Shown here one piece after another: positions 24,566 through 39,134 of a stretch of DNA of 64,000 nucleotides; position 1 is the first letter of the stretch; each line of letters opens with the position of its first letter. The translations under genes were made by a program, and so were the position numbers. The DNA comes from Urechis unicinctus (taxonomy: Eukaryota; Annelida; Polychaeta; Xenopneusta; Urechidae): assembly GCA_034190875.2 (NCBI GenBank), contig CM067353.1:39788073-39852072 (forward strand), in the 5' to 3' direction. The notes below the pieces were generated by a model. That model was not told the DNA's origin and ran no database searches. It saw nothing but the letters and a program-made list of their open reading frames with translations.

Positions 24566-27500
24566 ACTCACATCAACGCCAGTAACTTGAAACCACCAGA
24601 TGAAGACAACTCTATAAACCAGCTATCTCCTAATTCAGTCATTAAAGATGAGCACTTAGTGAATAATGCCACCCCAGCTCACTATCCCTTTCAAGGCATG
24701 GAATCCCCTTAATGGTTCGAGACGGCTTGCTCGCTTTCATAGACATTCAGGCCAATTTCAAATCGAGCGGAGTTTGAACCTACATCTTGTTTCACGATTA
24801 ATCTCTTTAGTTGAATGGGATTGTTATTAAACTGAGGTCATGCTGAGAAGAACAGACGAAAATAGGGACACAAAGGGTCATTCTAATGAGCTACTCGAAA
24901 TAGATTGGATGAGGGACATACAGGAGGAGGAATCAGAACCTCAAGGCCGTTATAAGTAAGTGTCAACAAAGCTCACAAGGTAAGGGACAGAGTCGGACAC
25001 ATCGTATTCATATGATAAAGCATTGTCGCTGTTGGTAGAAGGGTGTTGAGGAGGATGCCTCTTGAGGGTCTAACAGGACCTTTCTGTCCTATGGAGGAGG
25101 CTGAGAACTATGCGGGTTTGATTGCAGGTGAGCTGGTGGAGGATGGGTAGAGGGCGGTAGACGCAAGTGGAGGCTGAGCAGGTGAAGGTATGAGGGCGTT
25201 GTCAAGGTGACAACTGAGGTAGAAATGGATAAGAGGAACACTTGACATGATCTAATGTGATGGCGGTGAGGGTACTGGGTAACTGACGGCCAGCAGCCGC
25301 TTTACCCTAGCCGCGATCATCCGTGTAACACTCATCGTCCCCTGCATACCAGAGAACCACTCAAACGCGGGAGCTCCACAACCGATCAAGCTTTGTAAAC
25401 ATCCCGCGGCAACGCAATCTTAGTCCATAAAAATAACAATAGTTTGTCCGTGGACAGGTCGCAGACAGGTCCCCGGTCTGGTTACCAGGTTCCCCGCATA
25501 CTACAACCTGCTGACAACACGATCTTGTGAAACACACCTTGCACCTCTGTGTCACAGCAGCCCAGACAAGAAGGCGGCTGGAGGTGGAATGCCCGGCGTT
25601 AGTGATGGCGGCATCTGGAGCCCTCATCCGATTCCCAATCTCACGTGCACTCCAGATCATCTGTCAGCTTGTAAAGCACCTCCTCTGTGTCCAAGTCAGA
25701 TGTTAACTGAAGCCCTACAGCGCGGTGCGCTTGTCAATGATGTGTGAAGTGTGTATGACCCAAACTACTGGGATGTTAAACTTCTATAAGCGACCCTTCA
25801 CCGCGAATCTCCCAGGTATTTTACAGGTAAGCTACTCGAGCTTGATAAAGAATACAGGATACAAGAGAGGGATTTGTTTGTAGGACCCTCCACACCTTCA
25901 TAAAATCTATAGGGAGTCAATACAACACCTTCATGTGCTTTTATTACGCTTCTTCACGCGTTGTCGAGCACGTGTTTAATCCCTGTAATCACGACCTCTG
26001 CTATCAAATATGATGTTCAATAGCACCCTTCATAATAAAGGAAGTAGATATGATTTATTTTATTATCATTTCACGTAAACTTCCTGTTGTTGGGTTATCC
26101 CTGTCCACAGTCACGCCATGATAAGCGATTTGTTCACCTGTAATATTGCCAATAATCATACAGCTAGGAACAGGTGAATAGGAGAGAAAGAAAGGCTCCA
26201 TTCTTGTGACCATCTATTTGGGGTTTAGTCGGACCCTTACAGTTACACGCCATACTTCAGTAATGCTGAGACTAGAAGGGCTGTCAAGAAGACTTATGAC
26301 GGCCCACAGGGCAAGCTATACACATACCCCAAAACACCACTCCCTCCTGGCGAGGTCAAACTGCTCCTCCCTCCCTCCCAAGCACCCTCACTTACTAATT
26401 TGTGCTTACATGATATCAGGACTGCAGAGGTTATAGGGTCATTTAGGGGTCATCAGAGGAAGCTATTTAGGTAATTATAATGCCCGACCAGTTCGCTGTC
26501 AAGCACTGCTGCACGTAAATCATTCTCCACGTCACGCCAGCCAGCTATATATAGCGACCCAAACTCCTCTTCGTATGACGTACGGTGAACACATGCGTCC
26601 CAAGTCGAAACAATGCTGTCGTAAACGGCTCATTTGATCCCAGGTGGTATGGCAAAGACTCCGTCATTAGCTTGGTTAGTTCATTCGTCATTAGCCAGGT
26701 TGGAGAAGCAATTCAAGTCTTTTGAAATGCCACTTGACGCCTTTGTCTATGTAGTAGGTGGAGAGAAAGGCTGAAGGACGAGTAATTACCAGAACGCATG
26801 AAGCCAGCGGCGAGTTGACTGAGAGAGGTAGGCTCCACTCATCATCGCACTTCATGCTCTACGAACATAATGAGGGTGAATCTATAGGACGAACCCACGT
26901 CATTCGACGTTATTTACTTAATCTTATCAATGCTGCGTCCAATCTGATAATGGACCTCACAGAGCGTGGATTCAAACTTGACTATCCATGGAAGGGTTGT
27001 CATTGTCCCCAATATAGAAGCCAGTGAGAACGATGGCCAGCCAATATGGAAAGCGACAATAAGACAAGATCATATCAGGAGCGCTTCTTAAATAGCGCAA
27101 GTCAAACATCATCGTTCATTTATGTTCCAACATTACATAAGCAGCGTAAAGCGTAACGAGGATTTCCCAAGTGAATAGGAATAAAACGTTATGATGTTTA
27201 TATACTGTAATAGCGCTTCTCATCATAACGTTCATTGCGGTTCAAGATTCTAGCAAATGAGGCGATATGACAAAAACTGCTCTTCTTAATCTTTACGACC
27301 AGAGAAAGTTGAATCAGTACAAATAACCTGTCATTACAAAATCATTAGCAAGCAAGCCACAAGGGAACAAAATCGTCTGCATCTTGTCAATGTACGCCCA
27401 AGTCAGCTCCCTGGCGAGTGTTTATCTTAAGGAGTATAAAACAATCCGTCTTCATTAAGTCGCCTCACTGTCACCTGACATGCTCACTATACGCAGCATA

Positions 27501-27863
27501 CATACGCCACCCCACCCCCGAATCACACACCACACATCCTTTACCAGGAGGGCTTCAACCGCCGACCCCCTTACGAAGTGTCTGCCTGGTGATTAGAGGT
27601 GTATACAAGCCAATCTCTGCGTTTGGTATCTCCATGCTATACACTGCGGTTCTATACCTTTCTACATGTTCAGCCCAGCATCCTTTAACAGTCAGTCCCC
27701 GGGCACACTCACACACCCTACCGGCTAGCGCCGATACATTGCCTCCACTACCCTACATAGCGAGCATGAGACCGATAATGACGCGTTGGGTTGCTGCACG
27801 GTTGAAGAAAGCAGCATACAAATCCTCTAATTAGCAAGAATTTAATGACAGATTGAAACCTAC

Positions 27864-27986
27864 CAGCTTGGACGACTTGGAGTTGGACCTCGACTTTGGG
27901 GTGCCGGTCAGATGAATCTTGAGGTCCGACAGAGGTCCGGTAGCGGAGGCCCTGGAGCGGGGAGCCGGTCTCATTAACGACTGCAT
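27864..27986 (-). CDS. gene A, distal first coding exon (41 codons)
   Basis: The frame starts with ATG at 27986 (MQSLMRPAPRSRAS...), continues basic and Ser-rich through LSDLKIHLTGTPKSRSNSK, and ends ...SSKL at the donor CTG|GTAGGTTTC. It ends in phase 0, so it can join the main exon to give a 505-residue protein. Its last codon and donor hexamer match those of the proximal exon exactly. GC-rich coding-like composition contrasts with the AT-rich flanks. No TATA box is evident upstream. An independent gene is possible but less parsimonious. Confidence 0.6.
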
Positions 27987-30900
27987 AGTGAGTATGAACT
28001 ATGTCAGATTCAACTCAGATCATGATACTCCGGACTTTACACGGGAAAGTGATTTCCACTTCGTGCTCTGTACCAGTGCTGTTTAAACCCTGTTTGAATG
28101 CTTTGAGTGGAGAGCAACGCAATCCTGGATCAAATAACACAGTCAAAAAAATCCACTGCACACCTCCTCAGATTCTCTTCTCAAATATTCGATAATAAGT
28201 CACACGGTGGGTTTGAGACAAGCGTTAACTCGGCAGACGAGCAGACCTCTCGCTGGAAGCAGTCTGGACCTCTTCGTCCAAATCAAACCAAAGTTACGAA
28301 ACCTCGAATAAGCAAACACTTGGATGGAGGCTGTTCTGTAGTTATTCAAATAATCCGACTTGCACACTTAGATTGCCTGAGACACCCAGATTGGTAAGAT
28401 AGTATGTCTTTGATAAGGTATATCCACACGTTTGCAACACCGCTGACGATCAGCCTTGCTCGACATGAACTGCGATTCCGACTGACCGCAAGAAGAGCCA
28501 GCCATCATAATAGATGCAGCCGAGTCCAGGAGGCGGGCGAAGATTCTAACACCAGCCAATCAGCAAGCGTTATGCTAATGAGGAAACTTTGTCTTGGCCA
28601 ATCAGTGTGCGAGAGCTGCCACCTGCGCGGAACGCGTCGAGGAGAAGTCTAAAGGCAAAAGGCTTTCAACCACCGCGCTTAGCCTGAAAAGTAACCCTTT
28701 GCTGGAGAGTGGTAGTGGACCTCAAGAGGCCCTAGATGTGCTGTTGAACTTAGGAAGGGTTCGCTGAAGGGGTATTCCTTGGTAAAGAACTGACTGGCTA
28801 TAGAGCCCCTTGTAGTACTGATAATACCGAATGCGGGAAGAGAACAGGTGGTGTTTGGATTCCATAGCGCTCACCTGCGAATAAATGCTAATGTCAGCAT
28901 TCTGCTGCGGTCGGCGTATTTAATTGTGGGAGTAAACACTCGAGTGGTCGCTGAGAGAAACTGAATAGAGAGAAGCTGGCGTAAAGATGGTGTGGCATGT
29001 AACAAATTATGGGTATTCCTTTAGTCGGTGTCCTTATCGGGCGAGCTCACGTGCACGATACGTCTGGTAGGGAAATTCGAATGAAGGGAAACATACGCGC
29101 GCTAACTCGGTGGGATTGAAGCTTTGGGAGGTCTCTCTGACAATAGACAACCACCTTGGCTCAGGTAGAAATGAAAATGAAATCGGAGCGTAATTGTCAC
29201 CGACCTCAAAGCTGACATCAACATATTCCCTGCATCACGCGCTCTCCTATGGATGTGAGCGCTATCCGCGCGTCGTTTCATGTCCGCGCGATACGCCCCG
29301 AGTGCCTTGTCATCAAGGCTTCTTAACGCATGCCTGGCATTTATCCGCGAGAGTAACATTCACGTGGTTCAAGTAACGATCCAAGTTACCCTAATTAGAA
29401 TGAATGACTACTACGCACCAAACCCCAATCTCAAACATCAAAACGCTGCCCTGATCGGGAATCGTGTCTGGTGATTCCTGCGCCCCCTAGCGAGTGCCTC
29501 GTACGTTTCAACCCGCCATCAGGATCATTCGACAGAGATCTGTCAATACCAACCGTCACATGACTTGTCGGCGTCTGCGAGTAGATTTTTAGATTTGTCT
29601 AAACTACAAGTTTTTTTTTTAAAAGAAAAACCTGCTTTTCAAATGACGCTGCCACAAATCAAAACGAAAAGCGCGGGAACAAGCAGTTCTCGTGCAACCA
29701 TCGCTACCCAAACCAATTATCTATCAAAACTCCTGCTTACGACGCCTCGCGTTGAACATATATGAGCTCTATACATTTCACACTCTGGGTCACAGTGTTC
29801 TTTTATCCCATTACACCATGTATTCAATGACAGATTGCCTGTGGTTTCCTTCTTCCAACTCTGTGTGACTTTCCCATATCATTAATTTACGATTAATCCT
29901 TCCCACGGAGCTTCCATAGATACAAGATTATGTCATTCGCCGTAACATTTGTAACTCACGGCATCCCACAACCCGTTACACTTGTTAACTCATTCCAAAA
30001 TGATTCCCATGAATCGCCCATTACATCAGATCAATGCATACAAGCAGGGCCCCTTACAGAAGCATTTTGTTCTCATCCCAAACATCTATTGATTATTCAA
30101 CTTAGAATGCTACTCCGCCATTTTTTAAATAACCGACATTCACTCTGGTCAAATTTATTTGTACTGTGGGGTTCCTGCGGTGTGAAATTAACCAACTCAC
30201 GCCTGGTACACATTGGATACAGAGAAAACGACATGATGCTCACTGCTAAACTGCTGTATCAGTTTGTCATTCTCACGTCATTTAACCCTTATTTCAACGT
30301 GAAAATAAACACACCACACGTTAGAATCCAGTTCTGTAAACACGAACTGCTCAGTCGCTAGTTATGCATAAACATCATTAGCCGGTCAACTTGCTACTTT
30401 GTCTGAGCATAACGAGTCGTTTGTGTGTTTATGAAGCATGAGAATCATGGAAGAGTCGGGCGGAGAAATATGTGTTGGTTCTCTGTGATGTGCTGGAGTT
30501 AGATGGGATTATGTAGGTTGGTAATTAGGATTATCGACTGCAAATGTTTCAGTTGGTGTGCCGTAGATTGGTCGATGTTCCAGACGGCGTAGCGTAGCGT
30601 CCCATGGGTGTTGGGAGAAAGGCCCGCGCATGTTTGCGAGCAGTACTTTCAAATGTTACTTGAGATTCGATTTGCCTAGATCAGCACGCTTCGCTGTCAA
30701 TTTCACTAGTCGACTAAAGCTTCGTGATACCGCGAAGGGCGGGCAGTGAACTCAGCAGACGTGACCGCAGTGCGCGGGAAATAGCGCCCTTCATTAATTC
30801 CCTCATTATCGCTCATCGTCTCCGGCGACTGACATTTGCCCATTTAGTCTTCGACATAGTTTACCGATTTTGATGGATGGTTTCTGTACATCCATATGAC

Positions 30901-31699
30901 TCTAATGACCCTGTTTTAGTTTTAATTTCGTGCAAAACTAGATTTAGCCTTTCATATGTCAAACGCTCTCGTGCCTGTGTTTGTGTTTTACGAGGCTGTG
31001 ATCACTGGGATCTAATCAATCTCGCTCGGTGAAAGCAGCAACTGATAACGGTCGATGCTAAATACTTGTTAATCCCCCTGCCCTGTTAACTATCAACATC
31101 GCGAAGCCATGATCCGCTGGTCACATGATAGCTGGTCAGCCTTATCTTCTTCGGCCGTTCGTGTCGGTGAAAAAACATGATTACCAGTTGCAGATGGTAC
31201 TGGTAGTACGGGAGTGCTTGCGGACTAGTGCGTATTTGGCGGGGTGGATGAAGGGTGTTAGTAAACATATAAACAAAATTGGTGAGCTGGTTAGGTCTCA
31301 TAGCGTTGTGCAGAATCTCAATGACTTCATGTCGACGGGAGGTCCTGGCATTAGCCCAACAGACCAACAGTCGATCGGGTACTCCTGTGTTTAGCAGGAA
31401 AACCCACTTTCATCGATGGATTGCCAAACATGCTTAACTTATCATCACTTATCACGTTAAAGATACGTACTGAGAAGAATTGAAAGCCACCAACGTTGAG
31501 AGTATTGACTAAATTTAATCGGGCGAAAGCTCCACTTGGTTCAAAAGAGTTTCTTGGCATGAGGCTGGCATGAGGCACTCAATGAGTTTGCAGCATGTTG
31601 CTAGGTGATTTGTCATCGATGGGTTTATTTATACACAAGGTCTACGCTCAATCCTCACATCTGGATCTACAGCTGGTGTCCTGCATTGTCGTCAATGAC
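27987..31699. other. intergenic DNA upstream of gene A
   Basis: No further exon is supported. A CTCF-like motif lies at 29478-29496. The 143-codon frame at 29930-30361 has no splice or composition support. Confidence 0.45.
29478..29496 (-). promoter_or_regulatory. CTCF-like motif
   Basis: On the minus strand the site is CACTCGCTAGGGGGCGCAG, with the core CTAGGGGGCGC. It is about 1.5 kb upstream of the distal first exon of gene A and in the same orientation as the site near that gene's 3' end. Confidence 0.5.
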
Positions 31700-31789
31700 G
31701 ACTAGTCTAAATAGGCAACGAGATGTGAGGACTAGTCTTAATAGGCAACGAGATGTGAGGACTAGTCTAAATAGGCAACAAGCAGTGAG
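31700..31789. repeat. 30-bp tandem repeat, 3 copies
   Basis: GACTAGTCTAAATAGGCAAC starts at 31700, 31730 and 31760, with few differences. It encodes SLNRQRDVRT-like repeats in one frame, but no start or splice support exists. Confidence 0.93.
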
Positions 31790-33900
31790 GTCTTGGCTTA
31801 CATTAGCGAGGAGAAGTTAACCTTTGTTGAGGAATATATCTTCCTCTGTAATTTGAGAACTTTTGACGAACGTCTATTCGCGGTAAATAAACACCTCACC
31901 CTAAGTTACCTATGTATCTTCGCTCCGCCTTGTAGAATTCGATCTACAGGTCGACTGATTTCAACAAATGACCCATTAGCCTGAACCCACATCCTAGCGC
32001 CGTAATCATCTCTGAGGGGACCTGTTTCCTAGACGCACCTCTGTCAGTCTTATCAACGCTTCTAGATATTTCATGTCAGTCCAGCTATCCCGTTAAGAAC
32101 AGAGCTCCAGTCATTTGTCGTGTTTGTGGTATGCACGAGAACACTGATAAAGCAATGAAAACGCTCCCCATGTCATTTAACAACCATCATTTTGACCGCC
32201 TTTCTCATCCGGAGTCAGGTTATGTCCCCGTATCGCCGCCACAGTCGTTATATTGACGTAAAACTATCCATGAACATGAAACATATATTACCTCAGACTG
32301 TGGCGCTCTTCCTAACTGCTCTAGAAATGTTGCGAGTCTGTTTGTAATCTACATGCTATTACCTGGTTGTAAACAATAAAGGTGAGGCAGTGAATACGTT
32401 GTGACAAGCGCATTCCCCAAGGGAACATTCCACCAATGGGAATTAGATGAAGGGAAAACTAATTAAACATCCAAGCGGGACTCATCGGCGGATACCTGTC
32501 CGTTGTGGGTCTGAGTTGACATCTGAGTTGAGCTGTTTATACGAATGTCATGCGAGGACATGGTCCTTTGATGTCGGTCGGACTGGGGTCGATGTAAGCG
32601 CGTTAGCCGCTTGGGTGTTTGACTGCCGACCCCATTTATATAGTAACATCACTACGTAAATCGAGTTAAATAATTGTCTGATTAAAGAACACAGGTAACA
32701 GTGAATACAGGTACGCGACTTCTACGGGAAGCGGCTGCACGATGGTGCCTTTCGAATATCCTCTCTAGAATACAGAAATCTCATGAAATGAGTTAATCCC
32801 TTTGTATAGGCGCTCACACTACGATACGACTTCCGTGTCAAGTCCCAGGTGACGGGCTGGATATGGTGCAAAAAGCCAACGTTACTTTGTAGAAGCTTTG
32901 TTACAAACATAACACTGAGCCATGTACAAGGTGAACATCGCAAGCAATCAAACCTTTGAACTTCTAACTTTAACTTACACCTTCATTTTTAGCAATAGTC
33001 TTTTACCTATCCACTCGTGGACCTCATTGACACTACAGCAAGTACCATAGATAGCCAGCCTTGATCCCATCAAACATCAAAGCCCCATCGATAACAAAAG
33101 ACGTGTTGCCTTTCCATCACGAGATTAAACGTATATCAATACACTGCAAGCTCCTCCAATTCGGATGTGTTTTATGTTTCAAAAGGTCACTCGGGATAAA
33201 AGGCATCGATTCCTAAGTTGGTGTCGATGGCTGGGATAAAGGTAACGCTCATCTGTGTTTACTTAAAGGCTGAGTATGAGTGAGGATGCCCAGCTGGGAA
33301 ACGCATACACCGTCAACATTGTCGGAACAATGAACTACTGACAACAATGGTGTTGACTTGGAACAGCCAACAGACAACTCGCCCCAACTGTACAATACAG
33401 GGCGTTGTGAGGCTGTCTTTGTTGGGTTTAGCGATCACACTTGTGCGTTACATAACGGAGATCGTCTTATTAGATGAGATGAGTGCGGTTTAAGGCAGAC
33501 TGGAATTTATGAGGTTTTGACCTTAAACGAATGCTCAGAGAGGCACAATAAGGGGTGTATTTATATAAACAAATGCAGGATGATCACGTAGCGTCTGCAG
33601 GATTCTAATGTTCACCCTGAGGATGTACTGATAAGGTGGTAAGTTCATGACACGTACACCGGTGGCAACTGTACTCCTTATCGCATGTCCTCATTTGAGG
33701 TGCTCATCACAGTCATATTCTAAACATGGAGGCACTTAAATGCAGGGCTGTGATTTAGATGAAGATAATTCTATCCTAGAGTAGAACTCATATGGTCTTG
33801 AAATGGCAAGCTGTCATTTCCAACCCTCCAAAACTGGACTGGATGTATCTGTCGATGTTGTTATGCTTCGGTAAACGTACACACACACAAACACACATGG
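31790..33900. other. unassigned intergenic DNA
   Basis: Nothing supported. A TATA-like ACTATATAAATGGGG lies near 32632-32647 on the minus strand with no linked exon. Confidence 0.4.
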
Positions 33901-33901
33901 A

Positions 33902-34352
<451 letters not shown>

Positions 34353-37300
34353 TGTTTAAGAACTTCCCATAATATGCTTCTCCTTATAACACAACAAATA
34401 TGTGGAAAAAAGAGGTAGGGACGTCAGTAATATCCGTTAAGTATGCTCATCATTCATCGAGTAAATATAAGTAGCATAGTAAACTATTTTCCATTTAGGG
34501 ATGAAAGGTTTCCTCTTGTGAGTTTTACTCCTGAAGGATGATGGTGTGGATTGTGACGTCATCTTGATAATCAACCCACAGCCAGGTGACTATATCACAC
34601 CTGGTCTTTCATCGGAGCTACAAATCCCTCTACAAGCTTCCTTGCATGACCAACTCTTTATAATTCTCAGAGTTTAACTCCATACAATCCTCAATACTTG
34701 TTCAGCGATCTAGCCATGTTTACATATGGTTCCAAACGTGGTAAAGCTAATCTATTATCCAAGTCACTCTGCTAAAGCACACCTGGATGCCATTAAGCAC
34801 ATCAGAAGATCATATATAAGTTCGAAACGTTGAATATTCCGACAATAAAAGAAGGCGCGTGTGATTTTTGTGATGAAAACCACTGCTACTTCTCAATTCG
34901 ACACATCCCATTGTTAACATAAAAGGATGCCCCACAATAACAAAATCACATTAATACGTTCCATGTCGTTATCCGGCTGTTTGTCCATTTCACTCTGATG
35001 TCAATTTCAATATATTATGTTTATTTGGTTGTAGATTTCCTCATTATAAGACGGAGGCCAGTCGAGGGTCTTAATAACCTCATTTGACAGCTCTTTTTGG
35101 AAGGAAGCGTTTCCTTCATTTCATTAGCGCGCGTCGTTCCATTGATGAGGGTATTTCAAAGGTTCTAACGACAAATATGGAGCGTCGACATATCCTCGCA
35201 AGACAAAAGCTTACACGACAAAGGTTCACATTCATGATATCAAGAATCGACAATAGCTCAGAGTAAGTATAATTATATTTCGGTCCATAAAAAAACACGA
35301 GGGTCTACAAGAGCGCGCGGCATCCGTCCATTAATAAAATTATCTATCAAAATCATTGTCTGATTACTTGTTTCAATATTTTTTGTATAGAATTCAGGCG
35401 GTAATCTATTTTAATCTGAACGTCCCAATATCCAAATCATCCGATAAATTACTCTATGCAGAAATGGCTTCTTGTTCAATATTGTCAGCCAACTGCATAA
35501 TACTAATTGAATACCATGTTCTAATTGGTTTTAATTGTAAGCGTTTGTCTCCTTTTGCATTAAGGGTGTAAGCTTTTGTCTAGTGAGCTTTTGTCGTGTG
35601 AGCTTTTGTTAAGTCAGCTAATGTCATAAATCCGACCAATTTCTTTGTCTTAAAAAGCAAAACTTGAACATCTGAAATCTGATTACCCACCATATCAACC
35701 ATTCTTTGTGAGTACTTCTAGGCTCGGATAATTCGAGTGCGAAATCCTTAATCGGACTCTGTCGAATTCAATAGTATTAATTAAAATAACATCCCTAAGA
35801 TACCGCCAAGAAGTCTCGTGGCTGCAATTACGCGTGGGTGGAACATCCCATGGAAGGTTCGCGAAATCAAAAGGAAACCAAAGGGAGGCGGATGAGAACA
35901 TAATTGTATTGTTATTCCTCAGCAGGTGGGGGTGGGGGGAGGAGGGGCTGGTGTTAGCCCAGTAGTGAGATGGGTCGGTTATTACCAGGCAGCGCAGTGG
36001 CGATGCTTAATTATGAATATGATCCCTTTTGTCATGCACATGGCAACAACATTCACCCGAGAGAGAACTTGTCAATTTGTCTTAATTCCGAGCTGGCGCC
36101 GGGCTGAGCGGTAACAATAGGCACCCCGCGTATTGCCTGGCGACACTCGTCTCAACAGCAACGCGCGTCGTCAAATGACGCATTGGCTAATTAACACAGC
36201 GTCTTAACGATAAATTATAAGAAACCTATACAGTTTGTTAAGAAAGGAGATTTATTTTATTACTTCTTGAATAGATCAGTTCTTTTATCAGAGAGTATGG
36301 AGGTTTGTGTGTCGTTGGTGACGGTTCTACTGAAATTATTTGCTCTCATAAGAACCCATGTTTTTTTTTTGCACCTGCACCCGGTGGATCTGGTCATGGG
36401 AATATGAACTCGGTGAACCCGGCCTCGGTATCCCGAACTTAATATTGAGAGCGGTAATAACAAGGTGCGAGCATCGCAGAAATACAAGTCTTCTCTTACA
36501 CGACAGCGAACGATATGGCAGGGTTGGACAGGAGCTTGACCCATTGAAGGATCGCCAGATAGCACGTGACCTTTAAATGAGGGTTGTTGCCGAACAAAGA
36601 CCGGGAAAAAAGTAGATCAAAGCCTTTGACATTAACGCAGGTAGTCAGGTGAGGGCTGTATGAGACCTGGTCATCAATTTCCCGGCAGGTGAATCCGCTC
36701 CGATTTCTCATCAATAGACTTAAATTGAGCACGGGGAACCAATCAGGCCTTCTTCACATGACCCATCCTCTATAGTCAAATTCACGTGGGACCTCCAGCT
36801 ACCGTGTGACCATGACGCGACTTGGTCTGGTAGTAATTACCTTGATCACGTGGACTACACCTGTAATACTTTTAATTAATCCTGTTGGTAACGCCTTTTA
36901 CTCCCCCCATCAGCGACGTAGCGATGCACAACAATGGACTGTCTGCGTTTTGTACGCCTACACACAGGGACGCCCATCCCCCGAATCCCACTTTGCGATT
37001 TTCGTCGTTTTCATTAAATAATTAGCCTGCTGACAAAATGCCCCCTGTGACTCCCTATGACCGGTCATAAACCATACAGCCTTGTAACCTCACACGGCTC
37101 CTCATAACCACCCCGGGCATCGGAGGGAGAGCTATGGTATATTACGAAATATGACATGACACATGAATATTGGCTAATTAGAATACATAAGCTGCTCTGC
37201 CTTCCCTTGACACCTTAACCCATAGCTACCTGTATGTGACCCAATCAGCTCTCCAGCCGTGGACGGCACCCCGCTGCCGGCTTGCTCATTTGCGTACGGC

Positions 37301-39130
37301 CATATACCACAAAGATCGAGTATCTTGTTTCCCGCTCGAAACGAGTCCTTCAAAACTCCTTTTATCTGTAACATCATGGAGGTAGAATTACCTGGAAGTG
37401 ATGTTAACCGCCTTCTCCTGGCCTGCCACACAATCAACACATTTGTCCGCAACAGGTACCGAGGATGGAAGACGCGCTGGCCATATTGCCGGCCTGAACC
37501 TCAAACTTATCACTGAAATGTCCGTGTGTAATTCGACGATGGGCTTGTAGAAATAGTTTAGCTTTATCACCCACCCATATACCTCGTCTCGAATGTCAAC
37601 GTAAATGACTGAAAACGGCGGAATTGCTCCGGACTAGACATTATAGGAGTGCCAGGATATCAATGGGCGATAATAGAAGTAAATGATTTGGGCTCTAATG
37701 GACGTCTTCGACAATGGAGACATCTTGTGCGTAAATTTATTTAGCTCCTCGGTGTGTCATATCTAAGGACAAAACCAACCAAATGTCCATTGTGGTCTGG
37801 AACCCTTGATTAGAGTCCCATCGCTGTCTAGTAAACGCTCGTTCGGTTGGCGCCTCAATGTGATTCCTACAAGTACTGGGCGATAATTGATCTACTGGGG
37901 AAAATTTCCCATCGCTTCATATAGCGCTTTATATCGCAAACGTTCCAGATCTTGGTTTGACTAAGTGCTCATTAGATAATTTGCGGTCGTTTGTTCGATT
38001 TTTGACCCTTGAGAATATCCTGCTGTTCAACAAACTCAAATTGACTTCTGCGTTTTTGATTAATGAAGTCATTTATCAAATCTGAAACATTCATTTAGGA
38101 AAAGATTGCAAGGTGTTCATATGAAATTAAACAGATTGCCATATCTTGCTACATTCAACCGGAAACAAAAACATCCTGTTAATTGAGTTCCCAGCATGCA
38201 TCGCGAAGCATGCCGCGTATATTTGTGAACAGGGATAGCTGGGAGGTCCGCAGGGCAGTGAGCTCCTCGCCACTCCGTCATCCGCTCTGTGTTTAGATGT
38301 CAACGTAGTCTGCAATTACAGGCCTGGAATTTGTATATATTTTGGTATATGACCCAAGTCGTTCATGGTGCGAACACATTAAAACATACCGTATGAATGA
38401 GGTTAGTAATACATGAAAAAACAGCGACAAACCTATCCTTATAAATGAATTAGCGAGAACAAGATGAATGATTTAAGAAAAGGGGTACACTGACCCGAAC
38501 AAACGGAGGCACTTCATTTACACGATTATGATAAACCGGCTACAACATCGTCAAGTATATAATGTTACGAGCAACTGGATGACACGACATGCACCATGCA
38601 GCATAAGGTTTCATCCTCGCCTTATATGATACCCATCCAACCACAAGCAGCCTCTTGAAGGTCATGGGTTTCCCACACACACTACTGTACCCTTCACCTG
38701 TTGACTGAGAATTTACTACAGGCGTTTTCTGGCGAGGCTCTCTCGGGATGATATAGGAGTGTCTCGTGTGTGAGCCGTTCACTTAGATGGACAGGTGGTT
38801 TTGCGGGGAATTATTTGTCGATCAAGTTCAAATTGATATCACGCAAAGCGATATATGTGATCATATGAAAGGAAATCCTGGGTAATGATGTAGCTGACGG
38901 GCTAAGATAAATGATGGTAGGTTTGCTTGGGAGGTAGAGTTCGGTTCGAAGACATCAATAAATATACATGACTGAGCGTTTGGTGAGTGGGGCTGCTTAC
39001 CGAGGTGTGAATCGGTTTACATATGGATGCGATACTCTGTTAAACGCTCAAGGTTTTGTGGTTACATGTGTTCCTGGAAGGGGTAGGGTGAGGTTGGGCT
39101 GGGTAAGCGGGTTCTGATACAGAGGGGGAG
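34353..39130. other. 4.8 kb unassigned intergenic DNA
   Basis: No gene is supported. A small threefold repeat of GAGCTTTTGTC-type sequence lies at about 35568-35618. Frames of 60-100 codons show no domain or splice context. Confidence 0.4.
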
Positions 39131-39134
39131 ATGG

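Larger units (their letters stand above)
20731..27863 (-). other. long first intron of gene A (distal transcript)
   Basis: This 7.1-kb interval separates the distal and proximal first exons. It would be intronic in the distal transcript and upstream DNA for the proximal one. It contains a poly-C run (21485-21503), a poly-G run near 23521, the CTCA array at 24196-24560, and a pair of ATCATAACG motifs (27187-27195 minus, 27222-27230 plus). A palindromic CTATATATAG lies near 26547. The frame at 21388-21861 spans the poly-C run and does not look like a gene. Confidence 0.5.

Noticed and set aside
29930..30361. 143-codon plus-strand frame
   Set aside because: AT-rich, with no recognisable domain and no matching splice sites. 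Length is within chance for this window.
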